The notes below the pieces were generated by a model. That model was not told where the DNA came from. It saw only the letters and a program-made list of their open reading frames with translations, and searched no databases. From NCBI GenBank assembly GCA_016713365.1, contig JADJPG010000024.1, positions 1 through 64,000 on the forward strand: a stretch of DNA of 64,000 nt, read 5' to 3'. Each line of letters begins with the position of its first letter. The first letter of the stretch is position 1. The translations under genes were made by a program, and so were the position numbers. Shown piece by piece: positions 57,155 to 64,000 of the stretch. This stretch comes from Verrucomicrobiota bacterium (GTDB lineage Bacteria; Verrucomicrobiota; Verrucomicrobiia; Limisphaerales; JADJPG01).

Positions 57155-59830
57155 ATGAAAACACTCCGACTCCAGTATCGCATGCTCGCTGCGTTTCTCT
57201 TCGCGAGCCTCGCCGTCGCCGCGCAGGCCGGGACGTTCAAGCGCATCTCCATCGATGGTTCGTTCAGCGATTGGGCCGGCGTGCCAGTCGCCTACAATGA
57301 CGCGTCGGAAACCACCGCGGGCGCTGACTTCCGCCGGGTCTACCTGGCGAATGACGATCTATATCTTTACATTCGGGTCACGCTTTACGCGCAGGACTCT
57401 CCATTCACTTCGCGCAACAACATCTTCATCGACGCGGACGACAATTCCGGAACCGGTTTTCATCCGCTGGGGCTGGCTGGGTTCGGTTCGGAGATGCTGA
57501 TTCAAAGTGGCGCTGGCTATCAGGAAAAGGGTGGTGGCTTCAACGAAGGCCCGATCAACGGCCTGGATTGGGCGGCGTCTCCTGCGGAGAACGCCACGGA
57601 CTTCGAGATTCGCATTTCCCGTGGCGCAACGTACGCGAGTGATGGCCTGCCGGTTTTCGCCAGCGAGGCGATCGCGATTCTGCTCGAAGCGGAGAACACG
57701 AGCTTTGTGGCGGTCGATCTCGCGCCCGACAGCGGGGATCGTTTGTCCTACACGTTCGCAGCACCGCCGGAACCGTTCTTGGGCCGGAGCGAACTGCTGT
57801 CGCTTGCGGGCTCCATCTGGCGAGTGAATGCTTCCGGTGATGATCTGGGAACGGGCTGGCTCGATGCGGACTACGACGACACTCAGGACGGCTGGACTTC
57901 GGGCGGAGGATTGTTTGGATTCAGCGGGAACGCGGCAGTTTATCCGGCGGCCATCGTCACACCGCTCGCCACAGGGCGGACCACCTACTACTTCCGCGCT
58001 CGCTTCAACTGGCCGAACGATCCCGCGGGAGTCGTGCTGGTGGCCTCGAATTATCTGAGCGACGGTGCGGTGGTGTATCTGAACGGCATCGAAGCCAAAC
58101 GCCTGCGTCTCCCATCCGGCGAGGTGGCGTTCAACACGGTGGCAACGGGCGGGCCGGCGCTGAAAGGGCAGGCGGAACTCGTCGGCTTGTCGGCTTCGTC
58201 GTTGCTCATCGGAGATAACGTGATCGCAGTCGAGGCGCATCAGAGCGCCGGGGACAATACCGATCTCGTGTTCGGTCTGTCGCTCACCGCCGCGTCGCAG
58301 TTTCCGGTCATCTTCACCGACGCCACCCAACCTGCCGATCGCACTGTGGTCGCGGGCCAGTCCACGACCTTCGCGGCGGAGCTCGTCGGTTCCGCGCCGC
58401 TTTCGTATCAATGGTACAAAGGAAGTGAGCCCATCGCCGGCGCGACGGGCGCCACCTTGACGATCTCTCCCGTGCTCGCCGCAGATGCCGGAACGTATCA
58501 ACTTAAGGTTGGCAATCCCGTCTCTACGGACGTCGCGAGCCGCGCGGCGGTGCTCAACGTCATTAGCACGCCGGTGACGATTACTGACGCCTCCCAGCCG
58601 GCCGATCAAACGGTGATCGAAGGCGGGCCGGTCACGTTCACCGTTTCTGCCGCTGGCTCCGCTCCGTTGACCTACCAATGGTTCAAGGGAACCGATCCGA
58701 TTCCCGGCGCGACCGGGGCGACGTATTCCATTTCCAGTGCCCGCGTGAGCGATGCTGGTGATTACCGCGTGACGGTGAGCAATCCCTTGCCGTCGTCCGC
58801 CACCAGTCGTGCAGCCCGATTGAGCGTGACGGCCGACCGGCTTCCGCCTGCCGTGGTGAACGTGGTGGGCAGCGTAAACCGGATCGTGATCACCTTTTCT
58901 GAACCAGTGGAAGAGACGTCCGCTTCGGTTCCGGGGAATTTCAACGTCAGCGGCGGCGTGAACGTAACGGCGGCGACGCGGAGTTCTGAGAATCCCGCCG
59001 AAGTCACGCTGACCACGAGCGCCCAGGCGTTCGGCACGTTGCACTGCGTCGCAGTGAACAACGTTCGTGACTTGTTCAACAACGTTGTCACTTCCGGCTC
59101 TTCGGCGCCGTTTGTCTCCACGATTCTGATCGATGGCTCGTTCGATGATTGGAGCGAAGTGCCGCTGGCGCACGCGGACGGTATCGATCTGCCGACGGCC
59201 AGCGACTACCAGAACATCTTCATCACGAATGACGCCTCGCACATTTTCATCCGCGTCTCACTGTACGCGGCGAGTGACCTTGCCATCTTTTACAACAACA
59301 TCTTTGTCGATGGAGACAACGCCAGCACCGGTTACAGCTTTCGTCTGGGTTCGGAGATGTTGATTCAAGGCGGCTCCGGCTATCAGCAGAAGAATGGCGG
59401 CTTCAACGAAGGCGGAATCAACGGGCTCGACTGGGCCATTCAACCGGCCGGCGTCGGCACTGACTTTGAATTCCGCATCTCCCGCAGCGCGACGTTTGCG
59501 AACGACGGCCTCCCGGTCTTCACTTCTCCGACCATCGGTCTTGTCTTTGACGCCGAGAGCACGAGCTTTCAAACCGTGGATACGGCTCCAGATTCCGGCG
59601 CGCTGCTCTACACGCTGTTCGACGCGCCGTCGGCCGCGTTGGGACGGCTCAGCTTCGAGACCGATCCGTTCGGCCAGTTGAGCGTCACCTGGTCTGGTCC
59701 TGGCGTGCTGCAATCCCGATCTTCGCTCACCAGTGGCCAGTGGGAAACGATCTGGGATCTCGCTCCGCCCTTTGTGATCGGCGAGGCGACCGGCCAGCAG
59801 TTCTACCGGCTGTTCGTGCCGTGCGAGTGA
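57155..59830 (+). CDS. Large secreted protein with duplicated CBM9-like domains and Ig-like domains
   Basis: An 891-aa exported protein; ATG 57155 opens a signal peptide (MLAAFLFASLAVAAQAG). A CBM9-like domain occurs twice: IDGSFSDWAGVPVAYND (about residue 30) and IDGSFDDWSEVPLAHAD (about 660), each with SEMLIQ, GSGYQQK-like, GGFNEG and LDWA blocks. Between them lie a galactose-binding-like module (GSIWRVNASGDDLGTGW, about 220), two Ig-like domains with SYQWYKGSEPIAGATGATL and TYQWFKGTDPIPGATGATY, and an SbsA-type Ig domain (VITFSEPVEETSASVPGNF). The C-terminus (LSVTWSGPGVLQSRSSL to YRLFVP) is the same kind of module as in the 12.2-kb protein. Carbohydrate or surface binding is likely; no enzyme domain seen. 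Confidence 0.8.
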   Translation: MKTLRLQYRMLAAFLFASLAVAAQAGTFKRISIDGSFSDWAGVPVAYNDASETTAGADFRRVYLANDDLYLYIRVTLYAQDSPFTSRNNIFIDADDNSGTGFHPLGLAGFGSEMLIQSGAGYQEKGGGFNEGPINGLDWAASPAENATDFEIRISRGATYASDGLPVFASEAIAILLEAENTSFVAVDLAPDSGDRLSYTFAAPPEPFLGRSELLSLAGSIWRVNASGDDLGTGWLDADYDDTQDGWTSGGGLFGFSGNAAVYPAAIVTPLATGRTTYYFRARFNWPNDPAGVVLVASNYLSDGAVVYLNGIEAKRLRLPSGEVAFNTVATGGPALKGQAELVGLSASSLLIGDNVIAVEAHQSAGDNTDLVFGLSLTAASQFPVIFTDATQPADRTVVAGQSTTFAAELVGSAPLSYQWYKGSEPIAGATGATLTISPVLAADAGTYQLKVGNPVSTDVASRAAVLNVISTPVTITDASQPADQTVIEGGPVTFTVSAAGSAPLTYQWFKGTDPIPGATGATYSISSARVSDAGDYRVTVSNPLPSSATSRAARLSVTADRLPPAVVNVVGSVNRIVITFSEPVEETSASVPGNFNVSGGVNVTAATRSSENPAEVTLTTSAQAFGTLHCVAVNNVRDLFNNVVTSGSSAPFVSTILIDGSFDDWSEVPLAHADGIDLPTASDYQNIFITNDASHIFIRVSLYAASDLAIFYNNIFVDGDNASTGYSFRLGSEMLIQGGSGYQQKNGGFNEGGINGLDWAIQPAGVGTDFEFRISRSATFANDGLPVFTSPTIGLVFDAESTSFQTVDTAPDSGALLYTLFDAPSAALGRLSFETDPFGQLSVTWSGPGVLQSRSSLTSGQWETIWDLAPPFVIGEATGQQFYRLFVPCE

Positions 59831-60021
59831 TCTGAAAGCTTGGCAGCCCGCTTGTCGAATCGGACCGCCCGCGTGGCAGTCCTTTTCTTTTCGGCCCTTG
59901 ATGATGATTGCCGCGCCGCGTTGGAGGTGCGTGAACCGGCAGGGGATTGCGGGAAATATCCCGTGGCAGACCCGGAAAATACGTGTAGGTATCATCCCGT
60001 TTTCCGAACCGAACTCCCGAA

Positions 60022-61410
60022 ATGAATTCTGCAAACGATTCCTCCGGCCCGTGGTGGCGCGATCTGACTCCGTATCACTGGTTCGTCTTCATGATGGCCT
60101 CGCTGGCGTGGATGTTCGACTGCCTCGATCAGCAGCTCTTCATTCTCGCGCGCAGCGCAGCGATGAAGACGCTGCTGCCGCCGGGATGGGATCCGAACGA
60201 GTACGGCGGTTACGCAACTGCGATCTTCGTGGCGGGCTGGGCGACAGGCGGGCTGATCTTCGGCTCGGTGGGAGACCGGATCGGCCGCGCCAAGACGCTG
60301 ACGATGACGGTGCTGATGTACTCGGTGTTCACCGGGCTTTCTGCTCTCTCGACGGGCTGGATTGATTTCGCCGTCTACCGTTTCATCACCGGCCTCGGAG
60401 TGGGCGGCGTGTTCGGCCTCGCCGTGGCGTTGATTGCGGATTCGCTTCCCGATCGTTCCCGCGCTGGCGCGTTGGGTTCGCTGCAAGCCTTGTCAGCGGT
60501 GGGGAACGTCACGGCTGGATTGATCAGCATGGGCGTCGGACATTTGGTTTCACAAAAGACGATTTCTCCTGACTGGTCATGGAAGTTGATGTTTCTGATC
60601 GGCTCGGTGCCAGCGTTTCTCTGCGTGTTCATCCAGCTAAAACTCAAGGAGCCGGAAAAGTGGGTGAAAGCCCGCGAAGAGGGCCGGCGTACCGGTGCCG
60701 CGTTTGGTTCCTACACGTCGCTGCTGGGCGAAGCCCGCTGGCGCAAGCCGGCGCTGGGAGGAATGCTCCTTTGCGTCGCGGCGGTCATTGGACTGTGGGG
60801 CATTGGCTTCTTTGCGCCGGAACTGGTTGGCCCCGTCATCGAACGTTCCCTGCGCGAGCAGAATCTCCCACCCGAACAGATTGCTGGAGCACGCGGTTAC
60901 TGGATTGGCATCAACTCCATTTGCCAGAACATCGGTGCGTTTTTCGGGATGCTGTTGATGACGAAGCTCGCGCAAGGGATCGGGCGGAAGCCTGCGTTCG
61001 CCATCGCCTTCGTCGCCGCGCTCATTGCCACCGTCAGCTTTTTCCAGTTCTTCAACGGCACCAGCGATGTCTTCTGGCTCAGCCCGTTGATGGGTGCCTG
61101 CCAGCTGGCGCTGTTTGCCGGATTCGCCATCTATCTCCCGGAGCTGTTCCCCACCCGCTTGCGAAGCACTGGAACGAGCTTCTGCTATAACGTGGGACGT
61201 TTCCTTGCGGCGAGCGGGCCGTTTACCCTCGGCAAGTTGCAGGCGGCATTGAAGGCGGGCGCGACCACGCCGGAGGCGAAGATCGAGGCGTTTCGTAACG
61301 CGGCAACCTACATGAGCGCCATCTTCCTGGTCGGCCTCATCGCGCTGCTTTTCCTGCCGGAGACAAAGGGGCGGCCGCTTCCGGAAGACGAACCCGCACC
61401 GAAGCCCTGA
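60022..61410 (+). CDS. MFS transporter (sugar/aromatic-acid porter type)
   Basis: A 462-aa major facilitator with about twelve membrane segments. The loop 2-3 signature is FGSVGDRIGRAKTLTMTVL (about residues 86-104), and the fourth-to-fifth segment motif is RFITGLGVGGVFGLAVALIA (about 120-139). The C-terminal half has the typical YLPELFPTRLRSTGTSFCYN (about 371-390) and PETKGRPLPED at the end (about 447-457), features shared by the sugar porter and aromatic-acid:H+ symporter groups. Substrate not predictable. A good terminator follows 26 bp after the stop. Confidence 0.9.
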   Translation: MNSANDSSGPWWRDLTPYHWFVFMMASLAWMFDCLDQQLFILARSAAMKTLLPPGWDPNEYGGYATAIFVAGWATGGLIFGSVGDRIGRAKTLTMTVLMYSVFTGLSALSTGWIDFAVYRFITGLGVGGVFGLAVALIADSLPDRSRAGALGSLQALSAVGNVTAGLISMGVGHLVSQKTISPDWSWKLMFLIGSVPAFLCVFIQLKLKEPEKWVKAREEGRRTGAAFGSYTSLLGEARWRKPALGGMLLCVAAVIGLWGIGFFAPELVGPVIERSLREQNLPPEQIAGARGYWIGINSICQNIGAFFGMLLMTKLAQGIGRKPAFAIAFVAALIATVSFFQFFNGTSDVFWLSPLMGACQLALFAGFAIYLPELFPTRLRSTGTSFCYNVGRFLAASGPFTLGKLQAALKAGATTPEAKIEAFRNAATYMSAIFLVGLIALLFLPETKGRPLPEDEPAPKP

Positions 61411-61436
61411 TCGGGCTGAAGATTGATTTATGCAGG

Positions 61437-61462
61437 CGCGGTGCAGACACCGCGACTTTTTT
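61437..61462 (+). terminator. Rho-independent terminator after the MFS gene
   Basis: A 7-bp perfect stem (CGCGGTG, loop CAGA, CACCGCG) is followed by ACTTTTTT. The remaining 226 bp up to the convergent PQQ-like gene holds only a low-complexity stretch of CATCAC-like words near 61667-61695. Confidence 0.85.
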
Positions 61463-61688
61463 GTGGAGTCATGGCGTAGCTTGACTCAACGGTGAGCGCC
61501 CACTAGGTTGGCGGCCTGCTAGTGATAGATCAAAGCTCTTGGCTGACGCGCTTGCGGCCGATTGCTCTCATCCTTGACCGGGGCTCGCACCGCGTCTGCA
61601 GCTCCGGTTCCATTTTCTGAAAAGTGACCAATGTTCCGTGATTGAGCCCGGCACGTTCTTGCGGCAATCACGCATCACAAATCACTCA

Positions 61689-63131
61689 TCACTTCCCAAC
61701 GTCGTAGCACACCAGGCGGTTTTCGCTCCGCAGATAGAGTTTCTTGCGCGAAAGAATCGGCGCTGCCCAGCAGGGGTAGCCGAGTTGCGGGACCTGGAAC
61801 GAGGAGATTTCCTCCGCCTGCTTCGGGTTCACTTTGAACAGGCCGAGCTTCCCTCCTTCGCCAAGGGCGAAGAGCTTGCCGTCAGCGAGGATCGCCGAGC
61901 CCCGTCCGTAGGTCGGGAACTGAGATCCGTGCGGCGGATGCTTTTGCCACTGTTCGTTGCGGCTCCACATCAGCTTGCCGGTCTTGAACTCCACGCAGTT
62001 GAACTGGGCGTCCGGCTCGTCGCGTCCGCTGAAGGCATAGAGGTAGCCGTCGAAGAGCACTGGCGTGTTCCAGTGGATCTCCAGCGGCTGCGGCGGAGTG
62101 TTGCGAATAGCGGGCAGCGAGTTGGGAATCTGCGCGGGCTGACGCCAGACTTGCTCGACCGATTTTCCATCTGGCCGGACGCGTAACAACTCCGCGCCGA
62201 TGCGGTAGTAAGCGGCGGAGATGAGCACCAGGTCGCCGTTTGCGATCGGGCACATCGCGTTCACGGAATCGCTCGCCAGTGATTGGAACCAATGACTGAA
62301 GTTCACCTGACCGTTCGTCGGGTTCACGGAGACGAGTCCTTGCCGCATGACGCAGAGGATGTGGCGCTGGCCGTGAATCGTCGCAGCGACGGGCGAGGCG
62401 TAGCTCGCAGATTTTTCGAGGCCGGTCCATTGGTATGGTTCCTCGCGGCGCCAACCGGCGGTGATAACACCCTGCCAGTTGGTCTTGCCGACGTTTTCCC
62501 AAAGAGTCTTGCCGGTGGCGGAGTCGAGCGCGACGACGCCGGAGTTCGGCTGGCCGCCAATCATCACGATCAATTTGTCGCCTTCGAGCAACGGCGTGCT
62601 GCCGACGCCGAAGAACGCTTCAGGTACGTTCCAATCTTTTGCCGTGTCGCGTTCCCAGATGAGTTTTCCGGTCTTGAGTTCTAGGCACGCCAGTTTTCCC
62701 TCCGCGCCGAACACGTAGCAAAGCTTGTCCGTCAGGATCGGCGTGCAGCGGGGACCGTTGTTGTACCCGTACGGATCAACGAACCGACTTGGGTAGGCGT
62801 GGCGCCAGACGGGTTTTCCGGTGGCCGCGATGAAGGCTTCGACAATCTCCTCGTTGGCCACGCGGTGATGCAGCACCAAGAGTTCGCCGCGTACGCTGGG
62901 CGCGCTATAGCCGGTGCCGACTGCTTTTTCCCACACTAGGGGCAATCCGTTGGTCGGCCATTTATCGAGCAGACCCGTCTCGAGCGAAATGTTGTCTGCG
63001 TTCAGGCCGAGGAAACGTGGCCAGTCAGCACCGTCCTTGTCCGCCGCGAACGTGGGCTGGCGCAGTGCGAGCGACATGAGAAGTGTCAGCAGGAACCCGG
63101 CGCGAACAGGGAAGCGAGGACGGAAAATCAT
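61689..63131 (-). CDS. Secreted PQQ-like beta-propeller repeat protein
   Basis: A 480-aa protein with a signal peptide (FPVRAGFLLTLLMSLALRQP). The body is a chain of PQQ-type propeller blades: WPRFLGLNADNISLETGLLD (about residues 37-56), the blades LACLELKTGKLIWERDTAKD and VVALDSATGKTLWENVGKTN (about 149-168 and 201-220) and FNCVEFKTGKLMWSRNEQW (about 370-388), ending LYLRSENRLVCYDVGK. Most such proteins in Verrucomicrobia and Planctomycetes are not PQQ dehydrogenases but binding or scaffold proteins; no heme or quinone-binding residues can be assigned. It is divergent from the hydrolase gene at 63215. Confidence 0.9.
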   Translation of the reverse strand: MIFRPRFPVRAGFLLTLLMSLALRQPTFAADKDGADWPRFLGLNADNISLETGLLDKWPTNGLPLVWEKAVGTGYSAPSVRGELLVLHHRVANEEIVEAFIAATGKPVWRHAYPSRFVDPYGYNNGPRCTPILTDKLCYVFGAEGKLACLELKTGKLIWERDTAKDWNVPEAFFGVGSTPLLEGDKLIVMIGGQPNSGVVALDSATGKTLWENVGKTNWQGVITAGWRREEPYQWTGLEKSASYASPVAATIHGQRHILCVMRQGLVSVNPTNGQVNFSHWFQSLASDSVNAMCPIANGDLVLISAAYYRIGAELLRVRPDGKSVEQVWRQPAQIPNSLPAIRNTPPQPLEIHWNTPVLFDGYLYAFSGRDEPDAQFNCVEFKTGKLMWSRNEQWQKHPPHGSQFPTYGRGSAILADGKLFALGEGGKLGLFKVNPKQAEEISSFQVPQLGYPCWAAPILSRKKLYLRSENRLVCYDVGK

Positions 63132-63214
63132 AGCGGCAGCATGGCGCAGCGTTGCGGGGACGGCAAGCGGCGCTTGAAATCCGCCAGCGGCCCGGGCCAG
63201 ATTCGCGTCAGCCT

Positions 63215-64000
63215 ATGCGAACCAGCGTGAGAATCCTCAGCGTCCTGATCCTCTTTCTCTGGCCGGCTGCGGAACTGCGCGCGGCGGAGAGCAAGGCGAT
63301 CCACCCGGCTCTGTTGCAGCGATTCGAAGCGCGCGTTTTCACCAATGCCGTCGGGGCGCGACTCAACTACCGGCTGTTCAAGCCCGCTGCGTTCGCGACG
63401 GAAACGAACCGGCCGTTGGTGCTTTTCCTGCACGGAGCGGCCGGGCTGGGCGATGACAACATGCGGCAGTTCAATGGCGGAAACGAAGTCCCGCCGCTGG
63501 CGCTCACCGAGCAGGACGTCCAGGCGAAGTTCCCCAGTTTTGTTTTTGCGCCGCAATGTCCGCGCGGTTCAGGCTGGAAGGCGATGGGGAAGGAACCGTC
63601 GGAGATGATTCGTCTCACGCTGGCGGCTCTCGACAATTTGCTTCGCGAGTTTCACATCGATCAACGGCGCGTCTACGTCATCGGTGTTTCGATGGGCGGA
63701 CACGGCGCGTGGGATGTCGCCGCGCGATTTCCCCGGAAGTTTGCGGCGGCGGTTCCGATTTGCGGCGTGGGTGAGACGTCCCAGGTAGCGGCGCTGGTTC
63801 ACCTGCCGATTTGGTGTTTCCACGGCGCTGACGATCGGACAGTCAGCGTCGAGCATGCGCGACGAATGATTGCAGCGCTGCGGGAGGCGGGAGGGGAACC
63901 GAAGTACACCGAGTATCCCGGCGTGGGTCACGATTCCTATCGGAACGCGTTTCGTGAACCGGAGCTTTTGCCGTGGTTGTTCGCGCGCCGGAGCGCGTGG
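63215..64000 (+). CDS. Secreted alpha/beta-hydrolase (esterase/depolymerase-like), cut by window end
   Basis: The frame is open from ATG 63215 to the last base (262 codons, no stop). A signal peptide (VRILSVLILFLWPAAELRA) is followed by an alpha/beta-hydrolase domain: RPLVLFLHGAAGLGDDN (oxyanion-side HG, about residues 68-84), nucleophile elbow GVSMGGHGAWD (about 153-163), the acid in FHGADDRTV (about 204-212) and the catalytic-type histidine in YPGVGHDSY (about 236-244). This is the pattern of the PHB-depolymerase/feruloyl-esterase-like or prolyl-oligopeptidase-like family. All three triad residues are in view, so only a short C-terminal piece is missing. Confidence 0.85.
   Translation, partial: MRTSVRILSVLILFLWPAAELRAAESKAIHPALLQRFEARVFTNAVGARLNYRLFKPAAFATETNRPLVLFLHGAAGLGDDNMRQFNGGNEVPPLALTEQDVQAKFPSFVFAPQCPRGSGWKAMGKEPSEMIRLTLAALDNLLREFHIDQRRVYVIGVSMGGHGAWDVAARFPRKFAAAVPICGVGETSQVAALVHLPIWCFHGADDRTVSVEHARRMIAALREAGGEPKYTEYPGVGHDSYRNAFREPELLPWLFARRSAW

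Noticed and set aside
57359..59242. A 627-aa minus-strand frame opposite the CBM9/Ig gene
   Set aside because: Arg-rich shadow with no motif; the plus strand has a signal peptide and repeated domains.
1..64000. CRISPR arrays, transposases, integrases or phage genes
   Set aside because: No regularly spaced direct repeats and no recognisable recombinase or phage structural protein was found on either strand.

Overview
The window looks like a high-GC (roughly 60-65%) chromosome segment from the phylum Verrucomicrobiota, probably a soil or freshwater Pedosphaera/Limisphaerales-type lineage. This rests on gene content rather than a marker gene: a complete division and cell-wall (dcw) cluster with ftsZ and a murC-murB fusion, an imuA-imuB-dnaE2 mutagenesis cassette, a prepilin-like protein with an N-terminal GFTLIELLVVIAIIAIL segment, several large secreted Ig-like or CBM9-like proteins with a shared C-terminal module, an EboE/UbiA pair and a PQQ-type beta-propeller protein. 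No rRNA, tRNA, CRISPR array, integrase or transposase was seen.

Layout. 1-5.6 kb: start of a PIN/TRAM membrane protein (-), a 72-aa conserved-looking protein, a frameshifted UbiA prenyltransferase next to eboE (-), a sialidase-like and a phosphodiester-glycosidase-like secreted protein, and a zinc-ribbon protein. 5.7-9.1 kb: a three-gene ribose-type ABC importer (-) with no binding protein in view. 9.4-15 kb: an orphan CBM48 protein, an M48 membrane protease, an EamA transporter, a secreted Ig-like protein and a zinc alcohol dehydrogenase. 15.2-21.3 kb: a tightly overlapping operon imuA-imuB-GIY-YIG nuclease-dnaE2. 21.3-27.2 kb: a two-component pair, cutA, a secreted protein, a RibD-like reductase and queA.

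27.3-50 kb is the dcw cluster: mraZ, an uncharacterised gene, rsmH, ftsL-like, ftsI, murE, a SIMPL-domain gene, murF, mraY, murD, a LysM gene, ftsW, a lower-GC lipoprotein gene, murG, murC-murB, a lower-GC membrane gene, ddl, ftsQ, ftsA and ftsZ. It makes the lipid-linked peptidoglycan precursor and builds the division ring and septal synthase. A sigma70-like promoter upstream of mraZ is overlapped by four G-rich boxes at exact 10-bp spacing, the expected shape of an MraZ operator. After ftsZ come three CNNM/CBS (HlyC/CorC-type) paralogues, a small anchored protein, a prepilin-like protein, a DUF4832-like protein, a large CBM9/Ig protein, an MFS transporter, a PQQ-like propeller protein and an alpha/beta hydrolase cut by the window end.

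The most striking signal is a family of 64-94 bp palindromic elements with a GTAG-N4-CGACGTGAG-like arm. One copy is intergenic (15.06 kb). Three lie inside the murC half of murC-murB, all in frame and all adding similar peptides, much like the Rickettsia palindromic elements. A caution: at least eight or nine likely single-base frameshifts occur in this window (ubiA, the histidine kinase, SIMPL, ddl three times, a CNNM gene, the DUF4832 gene and a small membrane gene). Several lie in homopolymers, which points to assembly errors, possibly a metagenome or long-read assembly, at least as much as to gene decay.
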